From the NCBI RefSeq assembly GCF_002002725.1, contig NZ_MUNW01000041.1:159553-223552 (forward strand): a DNA stretch of 64,000 nt. The letters run 5' to 3'. Under the pieces are notes generated by a model that saw only the letters and a program-made list of their open reading frames with translations, ran no database searches and was not told the DNA's origin. The position numbers and the translations under genes are program-made. Positions within the stretch are counted from its first letter, which is position 1, and each line of letters starts with the position of its first letter. Positions 47,416 to 56,546 of this stretch are shown piece by piece. This DNA is from Sinorhizobium sp. A49 (GTDB lineage: Bacteria; Pseudomonadota; Alphaproteobacteria; Rhizobiales; Rhizobiaceae).

Positions 47416-49011
47416 ATGGCACCTCGCGTTCTCGTATCCGACGAACTGTCGGAAACTGCCGTCCAGATCTTCCGCGACCGCGGCGTCGAAGTCGATTTCC
47501 AGCCGAAGCTCGGCAAGGACAAGGACAAGCTTGCCGAAATCATCGGTAATTATGACGGCCTTGCCATCCGCTCGGCTACCAAGGCGACCGAAAAGCTGAT
47601 CGCGGCTGCGACCAACCTCAAGGTCATCGGCCGCGCCGGCATCGGCGTCGACAATGTCGATATTCCGGCCGCTTCGCGCCGCGGTATCATCGTCATGAAC
47701 ACGCCTTTCGGCAATTCGATCACGACGGCCGAACACGCGATCGCGCTGCTCTTTGCCGTTGCCCGCCAGCTCCCGGCCGCCGATACCTCGACGCAGGCCG
47801 GCAAGTGGGAGAAGTCCCGCTTCATGGGTGTTGAAATCACCGGCAAGACGCTCGGTGTCATCGGCGCCGGCAACATCGGCTCGATCGTCTGCTCGCGCGC
47901 CATCGGCCTGAAGATGCATGTGCTTGCCTACGACCCGTTCCTGTCGAAGGAGCGCGCCGAGGAAATGGGCGTCACCAAGGTCGAGCTCGACGAACTTTTG
48001 GCCCAGGCCGACTTCATCACCCTGCATGTGCCACTGACGGACAAGACCCGCAGCATCCTCAATGCCGAAGCGCTTGCCAAGACCAAGCCGGGTGTGCGGA
48101 TCGTCAATTGCGCTCGCGGCGGCCTCGTCGACGAGAAGGCGCTCGCCGAGGCGATCAAGTCCGGCCATGTTGCCGGCGCCGGCTTCGACGTGTTCGAGGT
48201 CGAGCCCGCAACCGAGAGCCCGCTCTTCGGCCTGCCGAACGTTGTCTGCACGCCACATCTCGGCGCTTCGACCACGGAAGCCCAGGAAAACGTCGCCCTG
48301 CAGGTGGCCGAACAGATGTCGGACTACCTCGTCAAGGGTGCCGTTTCCAACGCCATCAACATGCCCTCGATCACTGCCGAAGAAGCCCCGCTCCTCAAGC
48401 CCTTCATCCGGCTTGCCGACGTGCTCGGCGCCTTCGTCGGCCAGGTGACGGAAAGCGCGATCAAGGAAATCGAGATCCTCTACGATGGCGCAACTGCGTC
48501 GATGAACACCAAGGCGCTCACAAGCGCCGTGCTTGCCGGCCTCATCCGGCCGCAGGTTGCCGACGTCAACATGGTTTCGGCACCGATCATGATCAAGGAA
48601 AAGGGCGTCATCCTGTCCGAGGTCAAGCGTGACAAGACCGGTGTGTTCGACGGCTACATCAAGCTGACGGTCAAGACCGCCAACCAGACGCGCTCGGTCG
48701 CCGGCACGGTGTTTTCCGACGGCAAGCCGCGCTTCATCCAGATCAAGGGCATCAATCTCGACGCCGATGTCGGCAGCCACATGGTCTACATCACCAACAC
48801 CGACGTGCCGGGCATGATCGGCTTTATCGGCACCACGCTCGGCAATGCCGGTGTGAACATCGCCAACTTCCAGCTCGGTCGCGAGAAGGAAGCCGGCGAC
48901 GCCATCGCGCTGCTTTATGTCGACGGCCCGGTTTCCGAGGACGTGCTCGACAAGCTGCGCGCCAACGCGGCGATCCGCCAGGCAAAGCCGCTGGTGTTCA
49001 ACGTCGATTGA
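47416..49011 (+). CDS. serA: D-3-phosphoglycerate dehydrogenase
   Basis: The product is 531 aa, started at 47416 with AAGGAGG 5 nt upstream. The catalytic/NAD domain contains GKTLGVIGAGNIGSIV near 141 and the catalytic trio region NCARGGLVDEKALAEA near 231 and TPHLGASTTEAQENV near 280. A long intervening domain (about 310-450) and a C-terminal ACT domain (GSHMVYITNTDVPGMIGFIG near 455) make it the type I, serine-inhibitable enzyme. It oxidises 3-phosphoglycerate to 3-phosphohydroxypyruvate and works with the SerC encoded just upstream. Confidence 0.96.
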   Translation: MAPRVLVSDELSETAVQIFRDRGVEVDFQPKLGKDKDKLAEIIGNYDGLAIRSATKATEKLIAAATNLKVIGRAGIGVDNVDIPAASRRGIIVMNTPFGNSITTAEHAIALLFAVARQLPAADTSTQAGKWEKSRFMGVEITGKTLGVIGAGNIGSIVCSRAIGLKMHVLAYDPFLSKERAEEMGVTKVELDELLAQADFITLHVPLTDKTRSILNAEALAKTKPGVRIVNCARGGLVDEKALAEAIKSGHVAGAGFDVFEVEPATESPLFGLPNVVCTPHLGASTTEAQENVALQVAEQMSDYLVKGAVSNAINMPSITAEEAPLLKPFIRLADVLGAFVGQVTESAIKEIEILYDGATASMNTKALTSAVLAGLIRPQVADVNMVSAPIMIKEKGVILSEVKRDKTGVFDGYIKLTVKTANQTRSVAGTVFSDGKPRFIQIKGINLDADVGSHMVYITNTDVPGMIGFIGTTLGNAGVNIANFQLGREKEAGDAIALLYVDGPVSEDVLDKLRANAAIRQAKPLVFNVD

Positions 49012-49188
49012 TCATCGAGGCGCCAGTCTTGTTCACCGTCTGGCGGACAAGACTGGCGGGCGCAAATCGGCCATGGTTTTCAGGCCTATGCGCCGGGCGA
49101 ACGATCCGCTTGGTGGCGAACCGACGGTTGAATTCCAGGACTACCAGGAACGCATCGGGGTCAAGCCGGTGCGTTCTTTCGGTTTGAA

Positions 49189-49710
49189 ATGTTGATGGCA
49201 GCGATGGCAAAACAGACCTTCCGCTGGCGCGAAGCCAGCCTTCCCGATCTTGTTTCGGTTTCCGAAATTCAGCTGGTGGTGCACGAGGCATTCCCTGAGG
49301 AAGATCAGGTGCTGGCTGATCGGTTGGAACTGAGCCCTGAGGGCTGCTTCATGCTGGAGGTCGGCGGCATCGCGCAAGGCTATGTGCTGAGCCATCCGTG
49401 GCTTCGCCGCGCGCCGCCTGCGCTGAACTCGATACTGGGAGAGATCCCTGACGCTGCCGACACTTGGTACATTCACGATCTGGCGCTTCTGCCTGAAACG
49501 CGCGGATCCGGGGCAGGGGGCAATGTCGTGCCGTTGCTTGCCGATATCGCCCGATCGGAAGGCTACCGCTCGATGTCGCTGGTCTCGGTCAACGGTTCGC
49601 GCGGCTTCTGGGAGCGGCAGGGGTTTTCCGTCCGCATGGACGAGTGGCTGTCAGCCAAGCTTGCGAGCTACGGAGAGGATGCGGTCTACATGGAACGCTC
49701 ATTGACCTGA
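49189..49710 (+). CDS. GNAT family N-acetyltransferase
   Basis: The product is 173 aa (starts at 49189, 49195 or 49204 are all possible). The acetyl-CoA binding motif is ALLPETRGSGAGGNVVPLL near 103-121, preceded by strand TWYIHDLA and followed by GYRSMSLVSVNGSRGFWERQGF. The acceptor (protein, amine or toxin) is unknown. It is alone between serA and a strong terminator. Confidence 0.87.
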   Translation: MLMAAMAKQTFRWREASLPDLVSVSEIQLVVHEAFPEEDQVLADRLELSPEGCFMLEVGGIAQGYVLSHPWLRRAPPALNSILGEIPDAADTWYIHDLALLPETRGSGAGGNVVPLLADIARSEGYRSMSLVSVNGSRGFWERQGFSVRMDEWLSAKLASYGEDAVYMERSLT

Positions 49711-49714
49711 AACG

Positions 49715-49750
49715 ACAGGGGCGCCGGCTCGGCCGGCGCCCCTGTTTCGT
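49715..49750 (+). terminator. Strong terminator between GNAT and chemoreceptor genes
   Basis: A 14-bp perfect stem ACAGGGGCGCCGGC/GCCGGCGCCCCTGT with loop TCG is followed by TTCGTT. It lies just past the GNAT stop codon and faces the convergent chemoreceptor gene, so it may serve both. Confidence 0.85.
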
Positions 49751-49771
49751 TCTGCTTGTGTCGCTATCAGA

Positions 49772-51583
49772 TCAGGCTGCGCGGCGGGCCGAAGGCCGCC
49801 ACTGCTTTTCCTCGACGGTGAAATGCGCCAGCCGGCCGGCGAGCACGCTGCTTTCGGAAGCGAGCGTCTGGCTTGCAGCCGATGTCTGCTCCACCATTGC
49901 GGCGTTCTGCTGGGTCATCTGGTCCATCTGGTTGACGGCGGTGTTGATCTCGCGAAGTCCGACCGACTGTTCGCGCGCCGCGGTCGCGATGGCCACGATC
50001 CGGTCGTTGATCTCGTTGACCCGGTGCTCGATGTCGCCGAGCGCTGTGCCCGTCGCTTCGACCAGGCGCACGCCGGCGGAGACCTCGACGCTGGATGCGG
50101 TGATCAGGCCCTTGATCTCCTTGGCGGCGGTTGCCGAACGCTGCGCCAGTTCGCGAACCTCCTGGGCAACGACGGCAAAGCCCTTGCCGGCATCGCCGGC
50201 GCGGGCCGCCTCGACGCCTGCGTTCAGCGCCAGAAGGTTGGTCTGGAAGGCGATGTCGTCGATGACGCCGATGATCTCGCCGATCTTGGACGATGAGGTT
50301 TCGATGCGTCCCATGGCGGTGATCGCATCGCGCACGACCTCGCTCGATGCCGTGGCGCCCTTGCGGGCGTCGGCCACCATGCGGCTTGCCTCTTCGGCGC
50401 GGTTGGTGGAGTTCTGCACGGCCGAGGTGATCTCGTCGAGTGCCGCGGCAGTCTCTTCAAGCGAGGCCGCCTGCTGCTCGGTGCGCTGCGACAGATCGTT
50501 GGCCGCCTTGCTGATCTCATTGGCATTGCCGTTGACGACCGAGGTCGAGTCGGCGATCGCGCTTACCGTCGAGCGTAGCGCGTCGACGGCGGTGTTGAAG
50601 TCCTTGCGTAGCTTTTCGTATTCGACGCCGAGTTCGGGAACGTCGATTGTCAGGTCGCCACTTGCAAGCCTTTCCAGAGCGCCCCCGATGGTGCTGACGA
50701 CGTGGGCCTGGGTGCGCGAGGTCGCCTGCTGCATTTCCTCGCTGGCGTTACGTTCGCTGTCGAGCACCTTCTGCTGTTCGCGCTGGCGGATTTCGAGCGC
50801 GTTGCGTTCGATCACCGAAGCGCGCAGCAGCACGAGCGCATCGGCCATGTTGCCGATCTCGTCGCGGCGACCGGTGTCGGGGACATCCGAGCGGGTTTCG
50901 TTGCGCGAGACTTCGAGCATGACGTCCTTCAGCCGGTTGATCGGGCGGCTGATAGACCGGCCGATCGCCATGGCGGCGGCTAGCGTTGCGATGGCGGCAA
51001 TCGCGGTGATGATAACAGTCATCATCAGCGAAGCATTGTACTTTGCCGCGAGATCGTCGGCGTAAACGCCAGTGCCGACGCCCCAGCCCCATGGCTTGAA
51101 GCCCTGGATGTAGGAGTACTTCTCGACCGGCTCCTCGTGGCCAGGCTTGTCCCAGTAGTAGTTGACGATGCCGTTGCCCGGGTTTTGGGCAAGCGCGATC
51201 AGCTCGACGTTGAACGCCTTGCCATTGGCATCCTTGAGGCCGCGGATATCGGTGCCGATCAACTTTTTGGCGAGCGGATGCGCCACCATCATGCCTTCGA
51301 AGCTGTTGATGAAGAAGTAGCCGTCCTGGCCGAAGCGCATGGCCATGACGGCTGCGATGGCGCGGCTCTGCGCTTCCTCACGGGTCAGCGCGCCGCTGCG
51401 CTCCTGTTCTTCGAAGCTTGCGATCGCCGAGATTGCCGCTTCGGTGACGTTGCGCAGCATCTGCTGCCGCTCCTGGCTCACTTCGGCGTTGGCGACCTGC
51501 GTCTTGTAGGCCATGGCGGCGGCCATGAAGATCAGCGCCATGGCTGTCAGTAAGTAGATACGTGTCGAAATTCTAATATTTTT
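49772..51583 (-). CDS. Methyl-accepting chemotaxis protein with single Cache domain
   Basis: The product is 603 aa from a GTG at 51583 (KNIRISTRIYLLTAM...); an ATG at 51628 would add 15 residues. I prefer the GTG since the transmembrane helix follows the usual short basic N-terminus and a CtrA-like box lies immediately before the ATG. The periplasmic sCache_2-like domain (about 40-190, GQDGYFFINSFEGMMVAHPL, GFKPWGWGVGTGVY) senses a small ligand. A second membrane helix, a HAMP domain (about 215-265) and the signalling domain with the hairpin tip IIGVIDDIAFQTNLLALNAG follow. Typical Gln/Glu methylation-like sites flank it. No CheW-binding pentapeptide end is seen. Confidence 0.92.
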   Translation of the reverse strand, partial: KNIRISTRIYLLTAMALIFMAAAMAYKTQVANAEVSQERQQMLRNVTEAAISAIASFEEQERSGALTREEAQSRAIAAVMAMRFGQDGYFFINSFEGMMVAHPLAKKLIGTDIRGLKDANGKAFNVELIALAQNPGNGIVNYYWDKPGHEEPVEKYSYIQGFKPWGWGVGTGVYADDLAAKYNASLMMTVIITAIAAIATLAAAMAIGRSISRPINRLKDVMLEVSRNETRSDVPDTGRRDEIGNMADALVLLRASVIERNALEIRQREQQKVLDSERNASEEMQQATSRTQAHVVSTIGGALERLASGDLTIDVPELGVEYEKLRKDFNTAVDALRSTVSAIADSTSVVNGNANEISKAANDLSQRTEQQAASLEETAAALDEITSAVQNSTNRAEEASRMVADARKGATASSEVVRDAITAMGRIETSSSKIGEIIGVIDDIAFQTNLLALNAGVEAARAGDAGKGFAVVAQEVRELAQRSATAAKEIKGLITASSVEVSAGVRLVEATGTALGDIEHRVNEINDRIVAIATAAREQSVGLREINTAVNQMDQMTQQNAAMVEQTSAASQTLASESSVLAGRLAHFTVEEKQWRPSARRAA

Positions 51584-51635
51584 CACTGCCTTAGCCCCAG
51601 AAATATAATCTAGGTCGGACAGAAACATTCATCTG

Positions 51636-51650
51636 CTAACCAAGCCTTAA
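51636..51650 (-). promoter_or_regulatory. CtrA-like box upstream of chemoreceptor gene
   Basis: On the minus strand TTAA-GGCTTGG-TTAG is one mismatch from TTAA-N7-TTAA. It lies 52 nt before the GTG at 51583, a normal promoter position, but only 7 nt before the alternative ATG at 51628, which favours the GTG start. Confidence 0.4.
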
Positions 51651-51709
51651 GGTGCCTCCCTAGGTCTAGGGATTGCATTGGCTTGGCTTCACTACGCGGA
51701 CGCGCACGG

Positions 51710-52594
51710 TCAGTGCCTGGGCCGGCCCTTTTCGGCAATGGCGATGCCGCCGAGAACAAGCAGAAGGGCGATGAAGTGGAAGGTGTGGAATGTCTCGCCG
51801 ATCAGCATCACCGACAGCAAGGTGCCGAAGACGGGAATAGCATTGATGAACAGGCCAGCCCGATTGGCGCCGATCATCTCGACGCCGCGCACATAGAGCA
51901 CCTGCGACATCAAGGATGGGAAGATGGCGGCGTAGAGGACGATGATCCAGCCGGTCATGTCGGGAAAGATCGCCGTGCCGCTGCCGATTTCCCAGAACAG
52001 CAACGGAATGGCGCTGATGAGCGCGCCGAAGGCGGGCGCGGCGATGAAACTTTGCCAATGCATGACAGGCTTCCAGCGAAGTGCCACCGTATAGGCGGCG
52101 TAGACGATGCAGGCGGCAATCATCAGGGCGTCGCCGAAGTTGAATTCCAGCTGCAGGAGGCTGGCGAAGTCGCCGTGCGCGGCGGTGATCAGCACGCCGA
52201 GCAGCGTCACGGTGAAGCCGATCACCTGCGCGATCGAAGCGCGGGTGCGAAACAGCATGAAATTGAACAGGAAGATCAGCATCGGGATGCCGGCCTGGAG
52301 GATGACCGCGTTGATCGCGCTCGTATACTTCAGCGCGGAGTAGAGCAGGGCGTTGAAGGTGGTGAAGCCGACCACGCCATAGGCCAGCAACTGCAGCCAA
52401 TGCTGCCTGATCTTGTCCCAATCACGACGGATCTGCGGGGTCATCAGCACCAGGATGATGAGAAGCGCAAAGACCCAGCGAAGGGTCGTGAGCATCATCG
52501 GACTGACATGCCCGATGGCCATTTTTCCGGCCACGGAATTGCCGCCCCAGAAGAGTGCTGTGACGCAGAGATAGAAATAGGCCCTGGAATTCAC
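51710..52594 (-). CDS. EamA/DMT-family transporter
   Basis: The product is 294 aa with ten hydrophobic helices in two EamA repeats (first about 5-140, second about 155-285). The N-terminus AYFYLCVTALFWGGNSVAG and LLYSALKYTSAINAVILQAG near 85 are typical of the RhaT/EamA branch of drug/metabolite exporters. Members export amino acids or small metabolites; the substrate is not predictable here. It is divergent from purA. Confidence 0.92.
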   Translation of the reverse strand: MNSRAYFYLCVTALFWGGNSVAGKMAIGHVSPMMLTTLRWVFALLIILVLMTPQIRRDWDKIRQHWLQLLAYGVVGFTTFNALLYSALKYTSAINAVILQAGIPMLIFLFNFMLFRTRASIAQVIGFTVTLLGVLITAAHGDFASLLQLEFNFGDALMIAACIVYAAYTVALRWKPVMHWQSFIAAPAFGALISAIPLLFWEIGSGTAIFPDMTGWIIVLYAAIFPSLMSQVLYVRGVEMIGANRAGLFINAIPVFGTLLSVMLIGETFHTFHFIALLLVLGGIAIAEKGRPRH

Positions 52595-52801
52595 GATGCT
52601 GCAACCTGCTGGGATGACGGGGATCGATGGCCGCGAGGGCGGGAGAGACGCCAGATATAGGCGCTAAATCCAGCGCTTGTCATGCAAAAAGGCCGGAACG
52701 CCCGTCATAACGGGGTCGCTTTCCCGGAGACAACACAGTATAGATGCGCGGGTTTTGAGAACAGCGCAACCCCGCTTGCGCCCGTCAACAGGAAGAGAAT
52801 T

Positions 52802-54100
52802 ATGACGAATGTCGTGGTGGTCGGATCCCAGTGGGGTGATGAAGGCAAAGGCAAGATTGTAGATTGGCTCTCGGAACGCGCTGACATCGTCGTGCGCTTT
52901 CAGGGCGGTCACAACGCCGGCCATACCCTGGTGATCGACGGCGTCAGCTACAAGCTGTCGCTGCTTCCGTCCGGCGTCGTGCGTCCCGGCAAGCTCGCCG
53001 TCATCGGCAACGGCGTCGTCATCGACCCGCATGCGCTGATCGCTGAAATCGACAAGCTCGGCAAGCAGGGCGTGACGATCACGCCGGAAAACCTGCGCGT
53101 TGCCGACAACGCCACACTTATCCTTTCACTGCACCGCGAACTCGACGGCATCCGTGAAGACGCCGCCTCCAACAGCGGCACCAAGATCGGCACCACCCGC
53201 CGCGGCATCGGCCCGGCTTATGAAGACAAGGTCGGCCGCCGCGCGATCCGCGTGATGGATCTTGCCGATCTCGAAACCCTTCCGGCCAAGGTCGATCGCC
53301 TGCTGACGCACCACAACGCGCTGCGTCGCGGCCTCGGCGAGCCGGAAATCAGCCATGATGCGATCATGCTCGAGCTGTCTTCGGTCGCCGACAAGGTCCT
53401 GCCGTTCATGGAGACCGTCTGGGTGCTGCTCGACAAGGCGCGTCGCAAGGGTGCACGCATCCTGTTCGAAGGCGCACAGGGCACGTTGCTCGACATCGAC
53501 CACGGCACATATCCGTTCGTCACCTCGTCCAACACGGTTGCCGGCCAGGCCGCTGCCGGTTCCGGCATGGGCCCGGGCTCGCTCGGCTACATCCTCGGCA
53601 TCACCAAGGCTTACACGACGCGCGTCGGCGAGGGTCCGTTCCCGACCGAACTGCACGACGAGATCGGTCAGTTCCTGGGCGAACGCGGCCACGAGTTCGG
53701 CACGGTCACCGGGCGCAAGCGCCGTTGCGGCTGGTTCGATGCCGCACTCGTGCGCCAGTCGGTTGCCGCCAACGGCATCACCGGCATCGCGCTGACCAAG
53801 CTCGACGTGCTTGATGGCCTCGATGAACTGAAGATTTGCGTGGGTTATACTCTCGACGGGCAGCAGATCGATCATCTTCCGGCAAGCCAGGCGCAGCAAG
53901 CTTCGGCAAAGCCAGTCTATATTACACTCGAAGGCTGGAAAGAATCGACTGTCGGCGCACGCAGCTGGGCAGATCTTCCGGCACAGGCGATCAAGTATGT
54001 TCGCCAGGTCGAGGAACTCATCGGTGCACCGGTGGCTCTTCTTTCGACCAGCCCGGAGCGGGACGACACGATACTTGTGACGGACCCCTTTGAGGACTAG
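52802..54100 (+). CDS. purA: Adenylosuccinate synthetase
   Basis: The product is 432 aa, from ATG 52802 with AGGAAGAGA upstream. The GTP P-loop-like [12 protein letters not shown] is at residues 7-18 and NAGHTL near 38. The IMP-binding [10 protein letters not shown] is near 128 and [13 protein letters not shown] near 301. It joins IMP and aspartate with GTP to give adenylosuccinate, the first committed AMP step. The next gene begins 63 nt downstream. Confidence 0.97.
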   Translation: MTNVVVVGSQWGDEGKGKIVDWLSERADIVVRFQGGHNAGHTLVIDGVSYKLSLLPSGVVRPGKLAVIGNGVVIDPHALIAEIDKLGKQGVTITPENLRVADNATLILSLHRELDGIREDAASNSGTKIGTTRRGIGPAYEDKVGRRAIRVMDLADLETLPAKVDRLLTHHNALRRGLGEPEISHDAIMLELSSVADKVLPFMETVWVLLDKARRKGARILFEGAQGTLLDIDHGTYPFVTSSNTVAGQAAAGSGMGPGSLGYILGITKAYTTRVGEGPFPTELHDEIGQFLGERGHEFGTVTGRKRRCGWFDAALVRQSVAANGITGIALTKLDVLDGLDELKICVGYTLDGQQIDHLPASQAQQASAKPVYITLEGWKESTVGARSWADLPAQAIKYVRQVEELIGAPVALLSTSPERDDTILVTDPFED

Positions 54101-54163
54101 TGTCGGCGGACTGACATTGCGTCGTGATCGCAAACACATGCCTGAGCGTATGAGAAAGTTCTG

Positions 54164-56461
54164 ATGGCGGATTTTGTTGCAGTTATTCGCAGGACCGTTG
54201 ACGGCCTGTCGGAAAACACACCTGAAATGCGGGATAAGGTCTACGAGAAGGCGCGCGCCGCCGTGCGTCGCCAGCTCGAGAACATGAATCCGCGTCCGTC
54301 GGACGACATGATCAATCGTCAGCTGGCGAAACTCGAAAACGCAATCGTCGAGGTCGACAGCGAATATGCTGAGGCGCTTCCGGCGATCGACGAGGTCGCG
54401 CCTGAGGCCGAAGTCGTGGAAGCGGTCACGCCCGTCGTTGAGGAGCCGGAGCGCGACGATGTCGTCGAAACGCCGGCCGAACAGGCCGAGCCTGAGGTCG
54501 AGAGCGAACCGGTAACGGCTGCTGCGGAAGAGCCGACGGAAGTCGTTGGCGATGCCGAGCCAGTTTACGCCGACGCGCCTGCCGAGCATGACGAGCAGCC
54601 GGAGACCTATGCAGAGCCTTTGCCGGTTGAAGCGCCGGCCGAGCCTGCCGAGGTAGCAGCCGAATACGTCGAAGCGGTCGAAGAGCAGCACGAGCCGACG
54701 TGGCAGCCGCCCGTTGAGGACGAGTTGCCAGCCGTGGCGCACGCGCCTGACGAGGAAATGGTCGCGACCGCCGAGCCGGCCGCTGAAGAGCTCTATGACC
54801 ACGCGCCCGTGGTCCCGGCAATCGAGCCTGAGCCGGAACCGGTTCAGGAAGCGAGGTGGGATGCACCGTCCGTCGAGCCCGTCGCGGAAGCGCCGGCGCG
54901 TTCGGAATGGGAACTGCCCGACTGGGAAGACACAAAGCCGGCTCCTGCGCCCGCTTCGCTGGATGCGGGGCCGCACGACGTGGTCGACGACGCCGGCGCG
55001 CCTGAGTTGCTCGGCATGCACCCGGTCGAGGAAAAGCCTGTAGAAATCGAACCGGCGGCTGCGAAAGCGGACTCCAGCCGATCGTGGTCGTTCGACGACG
55101 ACGATCCCTTTGCCTCGATTACCGAGCGCCCTGCGCCGAAGGCCAGCGACGCCGAAATCTCCGATTGGTCGTGGCCGGTCGAAAAGTCTGCGCCAGCGAC
55201 GGCTGCAAGCGCGACCGAGCCTGCAAGCCAGCAGGAGCGTGCGGTTACCGCCTGGGACCATATTGACGATCTTTTGGGGCTGGAAGGCGGTGCGACCATT
55301 GCGGCAGGTGCTGCAGCGGGAGCCGCAACGGCCAAGGACACCGATCGCGGCGTCGAGATGCCGTCGGCGGCCCCTTCGCGGCCCACGTCCTACCGCACGA
55401 CGCCGAAGCCTCCGCGCTTCAGCGTCAAGCGCTTGGCGATTGCCGCCGGCTTGCTGCTCGTGCTCGGTGGTGGCGGATTTGCCTACTGGCAGAACCGGGA
55501 AGCGGGCAATGCCTGGATTTCCGGGATGGTGGCGTCGGTAACGTCGGTTGTTTCCGGGACGGGCGAGACGCCCGTTGAACAGAGCACGCCCCCGGCGCAG
55601 ACTGACGAGGCCACCACGCAACAACAGCCCGGCGCGCACGACGACACAGCCGTACCTGCCAACACATCGACGAAATTTACCCAGCGTCTGCTGGCCGACG
55701 GCTCGGAGACGGATGCCGGGCCGGCCGTGGTGAACGGTGAAAGCGTTGCGCAGGAAGGCAAGTCGGTCGCACCGCAGACTGAAGCGGGAAGGCTGCAGGA
55801 AGATGCAGCCGCCACGCCGGGTGCGGAAGCCGGAGCGCCCGCTGCCGGGCAACAGCCCGGCGCTCAGCCGGCACAGCCGGACGTTGCCGTCGCCAGCGGC
55901 GAAAAGATGTTCCTTTACGAAGAACGGCTCGGCCAATCCTCTCCGACGGCGATACCGGGAACGGTCGCATGGTCGGTCAAGGAGGAGTCTCCGGGGGGTG
56001 ATGCCAAGCCGGAGCCGGCAATCCAGGCCCAGATCACCGTGCCTGACCGTGGGCTTACGGCGTTGATGACGATCAAGCGCAATGCCGATCCGTCCCTGCC
56101 GGCGAGCCATGTGATCGAGTTCGTCTTCTCCTTGCCGCAGAACTTCGAAGGCGGCGCCATCGACGGCGTGCAGCGTGTCTCGATGAAGCGGACGGAGCAG
56201 GATCGCGGCGACGCGCTGATCGCGGTGCCCGCCAAGATCACCGACGACTTCCACATGATCGCGCTCAACGATTTCGCCGAAGCGGTCGGCAGCAACACCG
56301 AACTGCTGCGCAGCCGCGGCTGGATCGATATCCCGCTGACCTACCGCAACGGCCGCCGCGCGCTGCTGACGCTCGAGAAGGGGCAGAGCGGCAACGAGGC
56401 ATTCAGCCAGGCCATGCGCGCCTGGGGATCGTCAGGCAACACGGCAGCGACCGGGCAATAG
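54164..56461 (+). CDS. Large acidic disordered protein with one membrane helix
   Basis: The product is 765 aa and unrecognised by function. Residues 1-60 (VAVIRRTVDGLSENTPEMRD, KARAAVRRQLENM) form a helical region. Residues about 65-415 are a low-complexity Glu/Pro/Ala/Val linker with a high density of E-P repeats. A single membrane helix (about 425-443, LAIAAGLLLVLGGGGFAYW) separates this from a second Thr/Pro/Ala-rich linker (about 455-580). A folded C-terminal domain follows (about 590-745, RLGQSSPTAIPGTVAWSVKE, LTYRNGRRALLTLEKGQSGN). Topology suggests a cytoplasmic acidic half and a periplasmic C-terminal domain. Between purA and rpoH it appears to be a rhizobial envelope protein of unknown role. 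Confidence 0.8.
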   Translation: MADFVAVIRRTVDGLSENTPEMRDKVYEKARAAVRRQLENMNPRPSDDMINRQLAKLENAIVEVDSEYAEALPAIDEVAPEAEVVEAVTPVVEEPERDDVVETPAEQAEPEVESEPVTAAAEEPTEVVGDAEPVYADAPAEHDEQPETYAEPLPVEAPAEPAEVAAEYVEAVEEQHEPTWQPPVEDELPAVAHAPDEEMVATAEPAAEELYDHAPVVPAIEPEPEPVQEARWDAPSVEPVAEAPARSEWELPDWEDTKPAPAPASLDAGPHDVVDDAGAPELLGMHPVEEKPVEIEPAAAKADSSRSWSFDDDDPFASITERPAPKASDAEISDWSWPVEKSAPATAASATEPASQQERAVTAWDHIDDLLGLEGGATIAAGAAAGAATAKDTDRGVEMPSAAPSRPTSYRTTPKPPRFSVKRLAIAAGLLLVLGGGGFAYWQNREAGNAWISGMVASVTSVVSGTGETPVEQSTPPAQTDEATTQQQPGAHDDTAVPANTSTKFTQRLLADGSETDAGPAVVNGESVAQEGKSVAPQTEAGRLQEDAAATPGAEAGAPAAGQQPGAQPAQPDVAVASGEKMFLYEERLGQSSPTAIPGTVAWSVKEESPGGDAKPEPAIQAQITVPDRGLTALMTIKRNADPSLPASHVIEFVFSLPQNFEGGAIDGVQRVSMKRTEQDRGDALIAVPAKITDDFHMIALNDFAEAVGSNTELLRSRGWIDIPLTYRNGRRALLTLEKGQSGNEAFSQAMRAWGSSGNTAATGQ

Positions 56462-56489
56462 TCGCGACAAGTCGAAACTGAAAGACAAC

Positions 56490-56523
56490 AAAAAACCCGG
56501 CGAGAATCTCGCCGGGTTTTTTC
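56490..56523. terminator. Bidirectional terminator between the acidic protein gene and rpoH
   Basis: AACCCGGCGAGA/TCTCGCCGGGTT forms a near-perfect stem flanked by AAAAAA on the left and TTTTTT on the right. It serves both convergent genes. Confidence 0.93.
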
Positions 56524-56546
56524 GTTTCGATTGTATCAGTCCGGGA

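Noticed and set aside
53126..56254. A 1042-codon minus-strand open frame across purA and the acidic membrane protein gene
   Set aside because: It is a mirror of purA and of the E/P-rich repeat region; Arg- and Leu-rich nonsense with no motif.
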